This document shows, piece after piece, positions 1 to 6,180 of a stretch of DNA of 9,531 nt (within the stretch, counting starts at the first letter, position 1; the number at the start of each line of letters is the position of its first letter). The position numbers were made by a program, and so were the translations under genes. The notes under the pieces were generated by a model. That model searched no databases. It worked only from the letters and a program-made list of their open reading frames with translations, and was not told the DNA's origin. Source of the DNA: an uncultured Alphaproteobacteria bacterium (GTDB lineage Bacteria > Pseudomonadota > Alphaproteobacteria > Rs-D84); assembly GCA_947305255.1 (NCBI GenBank), contig CAMZDE010000034.1:1-9531 (forward strand), given 5' to 3'.

Positions 1-38
1 ACGTGTGGTTTTGTTCTTACATACTTTTCTTTTGCCAT
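1..38 (-). CDS. tuf: Elongation factor Tu, N-terminal 12 codons only (runs off the window)
   Basis: The window edge cuts this gene after 12 complete codons and two bases. The visible peptide is MAKEKYVRTKPH, and the next codon begins GT, matching the EF-Tu start (MAKEKFxRTKPHV). EF-Tu is the GTPase that brings aminoacyl-tRNA to the ribosomal A site. An AAGGAG-type ribosome-binding site lies 7-8 bases upstream of the ATG. It follows fusA by 42 bases with no terminator or obvious promoter between, so it is probably the last gene of the str operon (rpsL-rpsG-fusA-tuf). The GTPase motifs lie outside the window; identity rests on the N-terminus plus gene order. Confidence 0.93.
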   Translation of the reverse strand, partial: MAKEKYVRTKPH

Positions 39-80
39 AGTTTTCTCCTTAGGCTTGGTTTGTTATTAAGTTTGTAATTG

Positions 81-2162
81 TTATTTTGTCATCTTTTTGA
101 TTACTTCGTCAGCAACATTTTGTGGCACTTCGTCATAGTGCGACAATTCCATATATGGATTCGCGCGACCTTGGGACAAAGAACGTAATGTTTTGACATA
201 CCCGAACAAATTCGCCAGAGGGACGAACGCAGTGATTAACTGGCTGCCGAATCTGGTTTCGATACCATTGATTTGTCCGCGGCGACTGTTCAAATCGCCA
301 ATAATGTCACCGACGTATTCTTCCGGCGTATTGACCGAAAGCTTCATAATCGGTTCCAATAATTTCGGTGATGCTTTCTTCATCGCTTCGCGGAAGCAAG
401 CACGCGCCGCAATTTCAAAGCACAACACATTAGAGTCAACTTCGTGATATTTACCATCTACTAATGTGGCTTTGAAATCCACTGTTGGATAGCCAATCAA
501 AACACCTGTTTGTTGGGCTATCTTTAAACCTTTTTCAACACCTGGGATGTATTCTTTTGGAATCGCACCACCAACAATCTTGTTTTCAAATTCATAGCCT
601 GCGCCTGGTTCCAATGGTTCAAATTGGATTTTAACCTGAGCGTATTGACCCGAACCACCAGATTGTTTTTTGTGTGTGTATTCTTCCAATACAGGTTTAC
701 GGAATGTTTCACGATATGCAATACGTGGTTCACCCACCGCAACATCGACCTTGAATTCACGTAACAATCTATCAACCAAAATTTCCAAGTGCAATTCACC
801 AACACCTGCCAAAATTGTTTGACCAGATTCTTCGTCCACAGACACACGGAACGACGGGTCTTCTTTGGCCAACGCCTGCAGCCCCAATGACATTTTTTCA
901 ATATCAGCCTTGGTTTTTGGTTCCACAGCAATAGAAATAACAGGTTCTGGAACATGAATAGATTCCAAAATAATCGGATTCGCTTCGTCACACAACGTAT
1001 CCCCAGTGATTGTTTCTTTCATACCAACCAATGTGATAATGTCACCTGCGGACGCTTCTTTGATTTCTTCACGTGCGTTCGCGTGCATCAACAACATACG
1101 ACCAACACGTTCACGTTTATCGCGATTAGAATTATAGATATAAGAACCAGATTGTAATTTACCCGAATAAATACGGATGAACATCAAATTACCCACAAAC
1201 GGATCATTTGCAACCTTAAACGCCAAAGCGCTGAATGGTTCTTTTGCATCAGCATGACGAACCGCTTCGGTTTCGCCGTCCATTTTTGTTCCTTTAATCG
1301 CAGGAATATCCAATGGTGATGGCAAATAATCTACGATAGCATCCAACAACGGTTGAACACCTTTGTTCTTAAATGCAGTTCCACACAACACTGGAACGAA
1401 GTTTTGAGCAATTGTACCCTTGCGCAACAATTTTTTAATTGTCGCAGTATCTGGGACTTTGCCTTCCATGTATTCTTCCATGATTGCATCGTCCAAAGTG
1501 ACAACTTCTTCAATCAATTTGTTGTGTAATTCTTCTGCTTTTTCTTTCAAATCATCTGGAATCGGTTCTGTTTTTGGATGTGAACCGTTTTCATCTTCCC
1601 AAATAATGCCCTTCATTTCGACAACATCAACAACACCTTTGAAGTCTTGTTCTTGGCCGATTGGGAAATTAACAACCAATGGATTAGCACCCAATCTTTC
1701 GCGTATCATTTCAACACAGCGGAAGAAGTTTGCACCAGTTCTGTCCATTTTGTTAATAAAGCAAATACGTGGAACATTATAACGATCAGCCTGACGCCAC
1801 ACTGTTTCAGATTGTGGTTGCACACCCGACACAGATTCAAACACCGCAACCGCACCGTCCAAAACACGCAAAGAACGTTCCACTTCCATAGTAAAATCAA
1901 CGTGCCCCGGAGTATCAATCAAATTAATACGATGATCGCGCCAAAAGCAAGTTGTCGCAGCAGAAGTAATTGTGATACCACGTTCTTGTTCTTGAACCAT
2001 CCAGTCCATAGTCGCAGCACCATCATGCACTTCGCCAATTTTATACGTTTTACCAGTATAGAACAAAATACGTTCAGATGTAGTAGTTTTACCAGCGTCA
2101 ATATGGGCCATAATCCCAATATTGCGATACATATCCAAAGATGCGGTTTTTCCAACTGACAT
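81..2162 (-). CDS. fusA: Elongation factor G
   Basis: EF-G is the cytoplasmic translocase GTPase that moves tRNAs and mRNA through the ribosome and, with RRF, helps split ribosomes after termination. The 693-residue product is full length for the family. The GTPase motifs are intact: P-loop AHIDAGKT at 19-26, switch I RGITITSA at 61-68, DTPGH at 83-87 and NKMD at 137-140. The later part carries recognisable domain II to V blocks, including GVGELHLE and the C-terminal SQGRANPYMELSHYDEVP. The start has an AAGGAAAG ribosome-binding site ending 4 bases upstream. It lies 24 bases after rpsG and 42 before tuf, the classic str operon order. The NIGIMAHIDAGKTTT N-terminus is typical of alphaproteobacteria. 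No frameshift or missing motif was seen. Confidence 0.98.
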   Translation of the reverse strand: MSVGKTASLDMYRNIGIMAHIDAGKTTTSERILFYTGKTYKIGEVHDGAATMDWMVQEQERGITITSAATTCFWRDHRINLIDTPGHVDFTMEVERSLRVLDGAVAVFESVSGVQPQSETVWRQADRYNVPRICFINKMDRTGANFFRCVEMIRERLGANPLVVNFPIGQEQDFKGVVDVVEMKGIIWEDENGSHPKTEPIPDDLKEKAEELHNKLIEEVVTLDDAIMEEYMEGKVPDTATIKKLLRKGTIAQNFVPVLCGTAFKNKGVQPLLDAIVDYLPSPLDIPAIKGTKMDGETEAVRHADAKEPFSALAFKVANDPFVGNLMFIRIYSGKLQSGSYIYNSNRDKRERVGRMLLMHANAREEIKEASAGDIITLVGMKETITGDTLCDEANPIILESIHVPEPVISIAVEPKTKADIEKMSLGLQALAKEDPSFRVSVDEESGQTILAGVGELHLEILVDRLLREFKVDVAVGEPRIAYRETFRKPVLEEYTHKKQSGGSGQYAQVKIQFEPLEPGAGYEFENKIVGGAIPKEYIPGVEKGLKIAQQTGVLIGYPTVDFKATLVDGKYHEVDSNVLCFEIAARACFREAMKKASPKLLEPIMKLSVNTPEEYVGDIIGDLNSRRGQINGIETRFGSQLITAFVPLANLFGYVKTLRSLSQGRANPYMELSHYDEVPQNVADEVIKKMTK

Positions 2163-2186
2163 TATTTCTTTCCTTATTCTTTTATA

Positions 2187-2663
2187 TTACCAACGGAAAT
2201 GAGCAAAGGCTTTGTTCGCTTCTGCCATTCTGTGTGTGTCTAATTTCTTTTTGAACGCACCACCTTGACCATTCAAGGCATCACGTAATTCCGCAAACAA
2301 TCTTTCCACCATGGAACGTTCGCCACGTTTACGCGCAAACATAACCAACCAGCGCAACGCCAAAGTTTGCTGACGTTCTTTGCGAACTTCGACTGGAACC
2401 TGATAGGTAGCACCACCAACACGACGACCTTTTACTTCCACAGATGGTTTCAGTGCGTCAATCGCTTCCAAGAAAGTAGCCAATTCATCTTGACCATCTT
2501 TGGCGATTGTTTTCAATTTTTCCATCGCACCATAAACAATATTTTCAGCAACTTCTTTCTTGCCGTCCCACATAACAACATTAATACATTTTGCAACAAC
2601 CAGATTGTTGTATTTTGAATCTGGTAAAATTTCACGTTTTGTTGCAGCCTTACGTCTTGACAT
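2187..2663 (-). CDS. rpsG: 30S ribosomal protein S7
   Basis: S7 is a primary 16S rRNA-binding protein that nucleates assembly of the 30S head and contacts tRNA at the E site. The 158-residue product matches the usual 156-158. It shows the family N-terminus (MSRRKAATKREILPDSKY), the conserved VMWDGKK segment near residues 30-36, the VEVKGRRVGGATYQVP block in the middle, and the basic RKRGERSMVERLFAEL and KKLDTHRMAEANKAFAHFRW C-terminus. An AAAGGAA ribosome-binding site lies about 8 bases upstream of the ATG. It sits 65 bases after rpsL and 24 before fusA. In E. coli S7 represses the str operon by binding the rpsL-rpsG spacer; here that spacer contains two small hairpins that could serve the same purpose. 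Confidence 0.98.
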   Translation of the reverse strand: MSRRKAATKREILPDSKYNNLVVAKCINVVMWDGKKEVAENIVYGAMEKLKTIAKDGQDELATFLEAIDALKPSVEVKGRRVGGATYQVPVEVRKERQQTLALRWLVMFARKRGERSMVERLFAELRDALNGQGGAFKKKLDTHRMAEANKAFAHFRW

Positions 2664-2689
2664 ATTTTTATTCCTTTTTATTTCTTCAC

Positions 2690-2726
2690 TTGGTTTCCCA
2701 AATTACTCACATTCGTTTCCGATGTG
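2690..2726 (-). promoter_or_regulatory. Two GNRA-capped hairpins in the rpsL-rpsG spacer, candidate S7 autoregulatory site
   Basis: In the mRNA, the first hairpin (2726-2708) begins two bases after the rpsL stop codon. CACAU pairs with AUGUG, one A is bulged, and an inner CG/CG pair is closed by a GAAA tetraloop. The second (2703-2688) has UUGG/CCAA, extendable to six pairs with one G-U, again capped by GAAA. Established knowledge: E. coli S7 binds the spacer between rpsL and rpsG and represses translation. That these hairpins play that role here is inference from position and shape. Confidence 0.5.
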
Positions 2727-2728
2727 TA

Positions 2729-3100
2729 TTATTTACTTGTTTTTGCGCCGTACAAGGAACGACCTTGTTTTCTGCTTTCGACGCCTTTTGTATCCAAAAC
2801 ACCACGAATGATATGATATTTAACACCTGGCAAATCCTTTACACGACCACCACGAATCATAACCACACTGTGTTCCTGAAGGTTGTGACCTTCACCTGGA
2901 ATATATGCAGTCACTTCGCGACCATTCGCCAATTTCACACGCGCAACTTTACGTTGAGCAGAGTTAGGTTTTTTAGGAGTTGTCGTATAAACACGTGTGC
3001 AAACACCGCGTTTTTGAGGATTTTCCATCATATCTGGTGCAGTCGATTTCACTGCAACCTTTTTACGTGGTTTCCGAATCAGTTGATTTACTGTTGGCAT
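2729..3100 (-). CDS. rpsL: 30S ribosomal protein S12
   Basis: S12 is a decoding-centre protein of the 30S subunit that controls translational accuracy and is the target region of streptomycin-resistance mutations. The product is 123 residues, the normal length for bacteria. The family signature TTTPKKPNSA spans residues 39-48 and GGRVKDLPGVKYH spans 84-96. Lys43, Lys88 and Pro91, where resistance changes usually fall, are wild type, and Asp89, the residue modified by RimO in other bacteria, is present. The ATG has only a weak AAAGAG ribosome-binding site. It is the first gene of the str operon, behind a leader of about 140 nt and a near-consensus promoter. Confidence 0.98.
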   Translation of the reverse strand: MPTVNQLIRKPRKKVAVKSTAPDMMENPQKRGVCTRVYTTTPKKPNSAQRKVARVKLANGREVTAYIPGEGHNLQEHSVVMIRGGRVKDLPGVKYHIIRGVLDTKGVESRKQGRSLYGAKTSK

Positions 3101-3241
3101 TCAAAATCTCTTTGTTTTTATTCTCTTTTTTGACTATACGAAACCGCATAGCAGACTTATTTCAACGCAAATGCGCGATTATAAATCCTGCAAAATATGC
3201 AGATTTCTGTGCTTTTCACTTTCCTTGTTTACACGGAAAGC
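3101..3241 (-). promoter_or_regulatory. str operon 5' leader with a 5'-terminal hairpin
   Basis: This is the predicted untranslated leader between the start site near 3241 and the rpsL ATG. A perfect 6-bp stem, CTTTCC/GGAAAG with a 10-base loop (3240-3219 on the mRNA), starts at about +2. A second 5-bp stem CTGCA/TGCAG with a 5-base loop lies at 3202-3188. Neither is followed by a U-run, so they do not look like terminators. No leader ORF was recognised. A role in mRNA stability or in growth-rate control is possible but not shown. Confidence 0.5.
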
Positions 3242-3247
3242 AAGATT

Positions 3248-3276
3248 ACTATACCCCCCACCCCACAAATTGTCAA
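3248..3276 (-). promoter_or_regulatory. str operon sigma-70 promoter
   Basis: On the minus strand there is a perfect -35 TTGACA (3276-3271), a 17-bp spacer and a -10 TATAGT (3253-3248), predicting a start near 3241. The spacer ends in a striking G-rich run, GGGGTGGGGGG. Upstream, 3277-3383 is very AT-rich with A/T tracts that could act as an UP element; nothing else was recognised there apart from two isolated TATAAT matches lacking well-placed -35 boxes. Strong boxes are expected for a ribosomal-protein operon. Confidence 0.85.
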
Positions 3277-3371
3277 GGAAAATTATAGTAAAAATTCTTA
3301 AAAAACCGCTAAAAATCTATATTTTTCGAAACCAAATTATAGACAAATAAAAAAATACGCAAAAACAATTT

Positions 3372-3407
3372 AGTATATAAAAAAAATCCGACCAATCGGC
3401 CGGATTT
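3372..3407 (-). terminator. Rho-independent terminator of the larger beta-barrel gene
   Basis: On the minus-strand RNA, AAAUCCGGCC pairs with GGUCGGAUUU (10 bp, one G-U; arms 3407-3398 and 3393-3384) around the loop GAUU, followed by a run of U. It lies 24 bases beyond the stop codon of the barrel gene that ends at 3431. It is nearly the same hairpin as the one at 5172-5201. Confidence 0.88.
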
Positions 3408-3430
3408 ATAAGACGCTTCGAGAAATAACT

Positions 3431-4519
3431 TTAAAAACTTATACCAAATTTAATACCTGTTATTACACTATTGGTGCATTTTTCGCGTGCCACAACACTG
3501 TTCGTACTATATACATGACCATTATCAACAACTTCAATCGTGTCTTTGTACGTATTGTTCACAGTATTCAAAACCGCATCAACATACACCCCTATGAATT
3601 TTGTCATATCAATATGATAGTTCACCCCCATGCTTCCGTACCACATATCCCCAAATTCATAATCTATCAAATGGTTCATTGAAAAATAAGTATAATTATT
3701 AATAGGATCCCAAGTCCATCCAGCACTTTCAACAGTACTGTTTACAAGTCGATTCTGAAATTTATTATACCCGATTCCTGCAACAATACTCCATCTTTTA
3801 TTGATAACCAACTGTCCGTCCAATCCCAATAATAAAGATTTCAAACCTACTTTATCCCCAGAAAACATCTCTGTGTTATTATAATTAAACAACATTTTAC
3901 CCGCTATTGTGAATCTGGACGTTTCATAGCCACCACGCACACCCCCAGTCCACGTATATGATGTGACATCTTTTTCAAAAAAGCCGTTAAGACTATTCCA
4001 CAAAGTATCGATTGTATAACCACCAATAAAATCTAGTTTCCACATCCTTTGGTTTATAGCGCGATACACTGCCCCCAATGAAAGATTGGCCAAACTTATT
4101 CCTTCTCCCTCTAACTTTTGCCGTCCACCATCAATCGCAATATCCATTGAAAACTCATCTGTGACACCATAACCAAATTCTTCACTTAAACCATAATAAG
4201 ACCGTTTCAACCGAATTTCTGGAAAAAATTCATCATCTCTATTTTGAACAAAACTACTTTCTCTGTTTTCAAGCGCGCTTATACTATAAAAATGACGCGT
4301 TGCAGGCATAAACAAAGGACTGTCCATATAGACATTGCTTTCAGGTTGTTTTTTCCCTTCAGATTTCGTATTATTTTTAGTCAATTTAGTATCACGCCAA
4401 GACGTACCACATTCATATTCAACAACATTAAAATCATCGTCAAAATCTTTACATATTGCTGCATTTGCGACATTAACAAAAAACGTCATACCAACAACAA
4501 AAAACAAAGGGTATTTCAT
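3431..4519 (-). CDS. Outer-membrane beta-barrel protein, larger paralogue
   Basis: The product is predicted to be an outer-membrane beta-barrel; its cargo or function is unknown. The start is set at the ATG at 4519, not an in-frame ATG 42 bases further up, because only this one has a strong ribosome-binding site (AAGGAAAGG, 9 bases away) and a clean signal peptide (MKYPLFFVVGMTFFVNVANA, cleaved after ANA). The 362-residue protein has alternating hydrophobic strands rich in Tyr, Trp and Gly and ends in KFGISF, a terminal-Phe beta-signal for the BAM machine. It is clearly a paralogue of the barrel at 5218-6039, sharing EEFGYG, YTWT.GVRGGY, LGLDGQ and FGVNY/MGVNY plus TKF blocks. Compared with that one it has an extra N-terminal segment with two Cys (residues about 21-62) and longer loops. 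It follows the lipoprotein gene by 75 bases and is probably in the same operon. Confidence 0.85.
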   Translation of the reverse strand: MKYPLFFVVGMTFFVNVANAAICKDFDDDFNVVEYECGTSWRDTKLTKNNTKSEGKKQPESNVYMDSPLFMPATRHFYSISALENRESSFVQNRDDEFFPEIRLKRSYYGLSEEFGYGVTDEFSMDIAIDGGRQKLEGEGISLANLSLGAVYRAINQRMWKLDFIGGYTIDTLWNSLNGFFEKDVTSYTWTGGVRGGYETSRFTIAGKMLFNYNNTEMFSGDKVGLKSLLLGLDGQLVINKRWSIVAGIGYNKFQNRLVNSTVESAGWTWDPINNYTYFSMNHLIDYEFGDMWYGSMGVNYHIDMTKFIGVYVDAVLNTVNNTYKDTIEVVDNGHVYSTNSVVAREKCTNSVITGIKFGISF

Positions 4520-4594
4520 TATAAAAATCCTTTCCTTAACAAAAAAAACAACCCGAATCAAAAACTAAACAAAACATCAGACAGCACGGTCTTG

Positions 4595-5068
4595 TTATTT
4601 CTTTTGTTTATCTTGAACAACACTGTGTTCCTTTTCTTTTATAGAGGTAATTTTACCTTCATATCCTTTTATCAAAACCTTTGTTGTTCCTACTAAACAC
4701 CTTTGACCAAAACACAAAAGCCCGTTCCTGACAGTTGTATATTGTGGCGCGACAAGAATATCTGCATCGGTCTTGCTCATCGCATCATATACGGCCGCCG
4801 CCACACATTCGCCAGATGCCATAACACCGTCGTCTGTCTGTAATTGAACGCCATATGCCTGACGTTCCGGAGCATTATTAAACAACCACAAAAAAGAACT
4901 GCAACTGGCCGAACCTGATAACTTATTATTTGTATTAACAGATATTTTTGCTTCCTGTGGGGTATATTTGATATCTGGATCAGATATAACCATCCCCGTT
5001 TTACCTGTATGATATGCACCACAGCCCACCAAAACCAAAACACTTGTTAAAATAGCGATATTTTTCAT
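4595..5068 (-). CDS. Small outer-envelope lipoprotein of unknown function
   Basis: This 157-residue protein has a typical lipoprotein signal: positive N-terminus (MKN), hydrophobic stretch and lipobox LVGC with the modified Cys at 16. The residue after Cys is Gly, not Asp, so sorting to the outer membrane is expected. The mature part contains GSASCSSFLWLF, then a helix-like ECVAAAVYDAMSKTDADILVAPQY and a strand-rich segment with a Cys pair (CFGQRC), then a charged Lys/Glu tail. The pattern of an Ala-rich helix followed by 'ADILVAPQ' resembles small TRL-like or DUF6567-type lipoproteins, but this is a weak resemblance. It has its own promoter (5119-5147), an AAGGAAAGG ribosome-binding site, and probably shares a transcript with the barrel gene downstream, so the two may work together. 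Confidence 0.8.
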   Translation of the reverse strand: MKNIAILTSVLVLVGCGAYHTGKTGMVISDPDIKYTPQEAKISVNTNNKLSGSASCSSFLWLFNNAPERQAYGVQLQTDDGVMASGECVAAAVYDAMSKTDADILVAPQYTTVRNGLLCFGQRCLVGTTKVLIKGYEGKITSIKEKEHSVVQDKQKK

Positions 5069-5097
5069 ATTTTACCCCTTTCCTTAAAAAAACTAAA

Positions 5098-5112
5098 AAC
5101 ATCAACGATGTT
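5098..5112 (-). promoter_or_regulatory. 5'-terminal hairpin of the lipoprotein-barrel transcript
   Basis: AACATC pairs with GATGTT around a 3-base loop, a perfect 6-bp inverted repeat. It begins at the predicted transcription start (about 5112), so the mRNA would open with a hairpin. It is followed by a T-rich stretch. Because it starts at +1, an attenuator is unlikely; protection of the 5' end is more plausible. Confidence 0.45.
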
Positions 5113-5118
5113 GAGAAT

Positions 5119-5147
5119 ATTATCTCATATTTTAAATTTTATCGCAA
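5119..5147 (-). promoter_or_regulatory. Promoter of the lipoprotein-barrel operon
   Basis: Minus strand: -35 TTGCGA (5147-5142), 17-bp spacer, -10 GATAAT (5124-5119), predicted start near 5112. It lies just past the terminator of the preceding barrel gene (5172-5201), as expected for an independent unit. The spacer is entirely AT-rich. Confidence 0.72.
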
Positions 5148-5171
5148 GAAAATAGATTATATTAACTCAAT

Positions 5172-5201
5172 AAAAAATCCGACCAATAGGCCGGATTTTT
5201 T
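5172..5201 (-). terminator. Rho-independent terminator of the smaller beta-barrel gene
   Basis: AAAAAATCCG pairs perfectly with CGGATTTTTT (arms 5172-5181 and 5192-5201), continued by a GCC/GGU inner stem with one G-U and a 4-base loop. The hairpin carries A and U tracts on both sides, so it could work in either direction, but only the minus strand has a gene upstream, ending at 5218. It closely matches the terminator at 3384-3407. Confidence 0.9.
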
Positions 5202-5217
5202 ATTTGTATCTGACAAC

Positions 5218-6039
5218 TTAGAAATCGATACCGAATTTAGCACCAAAACCAAATCCGTTTTCAACTTCCCATTCATCACGATTCGCGCCACCATGGTGGT
5301 TCATATCAGCACTTACGTACGCACCAACAAATTTTGTCGTGTCGATGTTATAGTTCACGCCAAATGTTCCTTCCCATTTGCCTTCGTTTTTGATTTTTGC
5401 CGCAGGATTGCCACGATCTTCTTTATCCAAACGACCTGTGTATTCAACACCGGCAACCAAATTCCAGTTGTTGTCTATCACGAATTGGCCGTCCAATCCT
5501 AACTTAAGCGTATGAATGCCTTCCTTGCCTGCTTTTTCGTTCCAATTGAAAGATTCTGTATTTTCATAGTTAAACAAAGCATGTCCTGCAACTGTGAAAC
5601 GTGCATTTGTATACCCCCCACGAACACCCGCAGTCCATGTATAATTTGTATCATCTTTTTCTAAGAACGGTCTATGATTGCCCCAAACAGGATCCACTTG
5701 GTATTTACCGACCAAATCCATTTTCCATGCACCCATATCCAAAGCGCGGAAAGTCAAACCAACCGACGTATCTGCCCACGCCCATCTATCAAAAGATCTT
5801 TGGTCTTCTATTTTTGTAGCAACATTAACACTCAATCTGTCTGTGATACCATAACCAAATTCTTCATCCAAATCCCAAGCTTTGATATCTTGCTTACCAG
5901 AATGAGACCCCAACGCAGTCACACTATATGCATGTCCTTTCTTCGGCATATACAGCGGATTACCATCAATCACATTAGCCGCATGTGCACCCGCAACTGT
6001 AAACATCGCAATTAAAGAAGTTAAAGCTATTTTTTTCAT
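5218..6039 (-). CDS. Outer-membrane beta-barrel protein, smaller paralogue
   Basis: This 273-residue protein is predicted to be an outer-membrane beta-barrel of unknown substrate. It has a Sec signal peptide MKKIALTSLIAMFTVAGAHA with cleavage after AHA, aromatic and Gly-rich amphipathic strands, and a C-terminal KFGIDF ending in Phe, the usual BAM beta-signal. It shares with the paralogue at 3431-4519 the blocks NPLYMP/SPLFMP, EEFGYGITD, YTWTAGVRGGY, ALFNYENTE, LGLDGQFVI, WNLVAGVEY and GVNYNIDTTKFVGAYV. Translation starts at an ATG 7 bases after AAGGAAAGG. It is transcribed alone: a promoter at 6095-6123, a 5' hairpin, and a terminator 17 bases after the stop. The monocistronic layout with a strong terminator suggests an abundant porin-like surface protein, but that is inference. 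Confidence 0.88.
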   Translation of the reverse strand: MKKIALTSLIAMFTVAGAHAANVIDGNPLYMPKKGHAYSVTALGSHSGKQDIKAWDLDEEFGYGITDRLSVNVATKIEDQRSFDRWAWADTSVGLTFRALDMGAWKMDLVGKYQVDPVWGNHRPFLEKDDTNYTWTAGVRGGYTNARFTVAGHALFNYENTESFNWNEKAGKEGIHTLKLGLDGQFVIDNNWNLVAGVEYTGRLDKEDRGNPAAKIKNEGKWEGTFGVNYNIDTTKFVGAYVSADMNHHGGANRDEWEVENGFGFGAKFGIDF

Positions 6040-6068
6040 TGTTTATCCTTTCCTTTGGTTAAACTTAC

Positions 6069-6087
6069 ACAGAACTTCATGTCCTGT
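6069..6087 (-). promoter_or_regulatory. 5'-terminal hairpin of the smaller barrel mRNA
   Basis: ACAGGAC pairs with GUUCUGU (7 bp, one G-U) around the loop AUGAA, starting at about +2 of the predicted transcript. Established knowledge: a 5' stem-loop gives E. coli ompA mRNA its long half-life. A similar role here is inference. Confidence 0.45.
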
Positions 6088-6094
6088 TAGGTAT

Positions 6095-6123
6095 ATTGTC
6101 CCATACAAAAACACCGGTTGCAA
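6095..6123 (-). promoter_or_regulatory. Promoter of the smaller barrel gene
   Basis: Minus strand: -35 TTGCAA (6123-6118), 17-bp spacer, -10 GACAAT (6100-6095), predicted start near 6088. The -10 matches only four of six consensus bases, so it is the weakest of the five minus-strand promoters, but spacing and -35 context (TTTCCTTG) agree with the others. Confidence 0.6.
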
Positions 6124-6136
6124 GGAAATTGATTTT

Positions 6137-6165
6137 TTGCATTTTGTAAAAATATATGATATAAT
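6137..6165 (+). promoter_or_regulatory. Plus-strand promoter-like sequence facing into the 3' end of mltG
   Basis: On the plus strand there is TTGCAT (6137-6142), a 17-bp spacer and TATAAT (6160-6165), with TG one base before the -10, giving an extended -10. The predicted start is near 6172. No plus-strand gene follows, so any transcript would be antisense to mltG. The region is AT-rich, so chance matches are possible. Confidence 0.4.
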
Positions 6166-6180
6166 TGCGTGAATTTTTAA

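Noticed and set aside
2591..3133. 180-codon plus-strand frame opposite rpsL and rpsG
   Set aside because: It is antisense to two conserved ribosomal genes and is rich in Phe, Cys and His as expected for a shadow frame.
4579..4592. Possible terminator between the lipoprotein and the larger barrel gene
   Set aside because: The stem AGAC/GTCT has only four pairs and the T-run is broken and distant; too weak to call.
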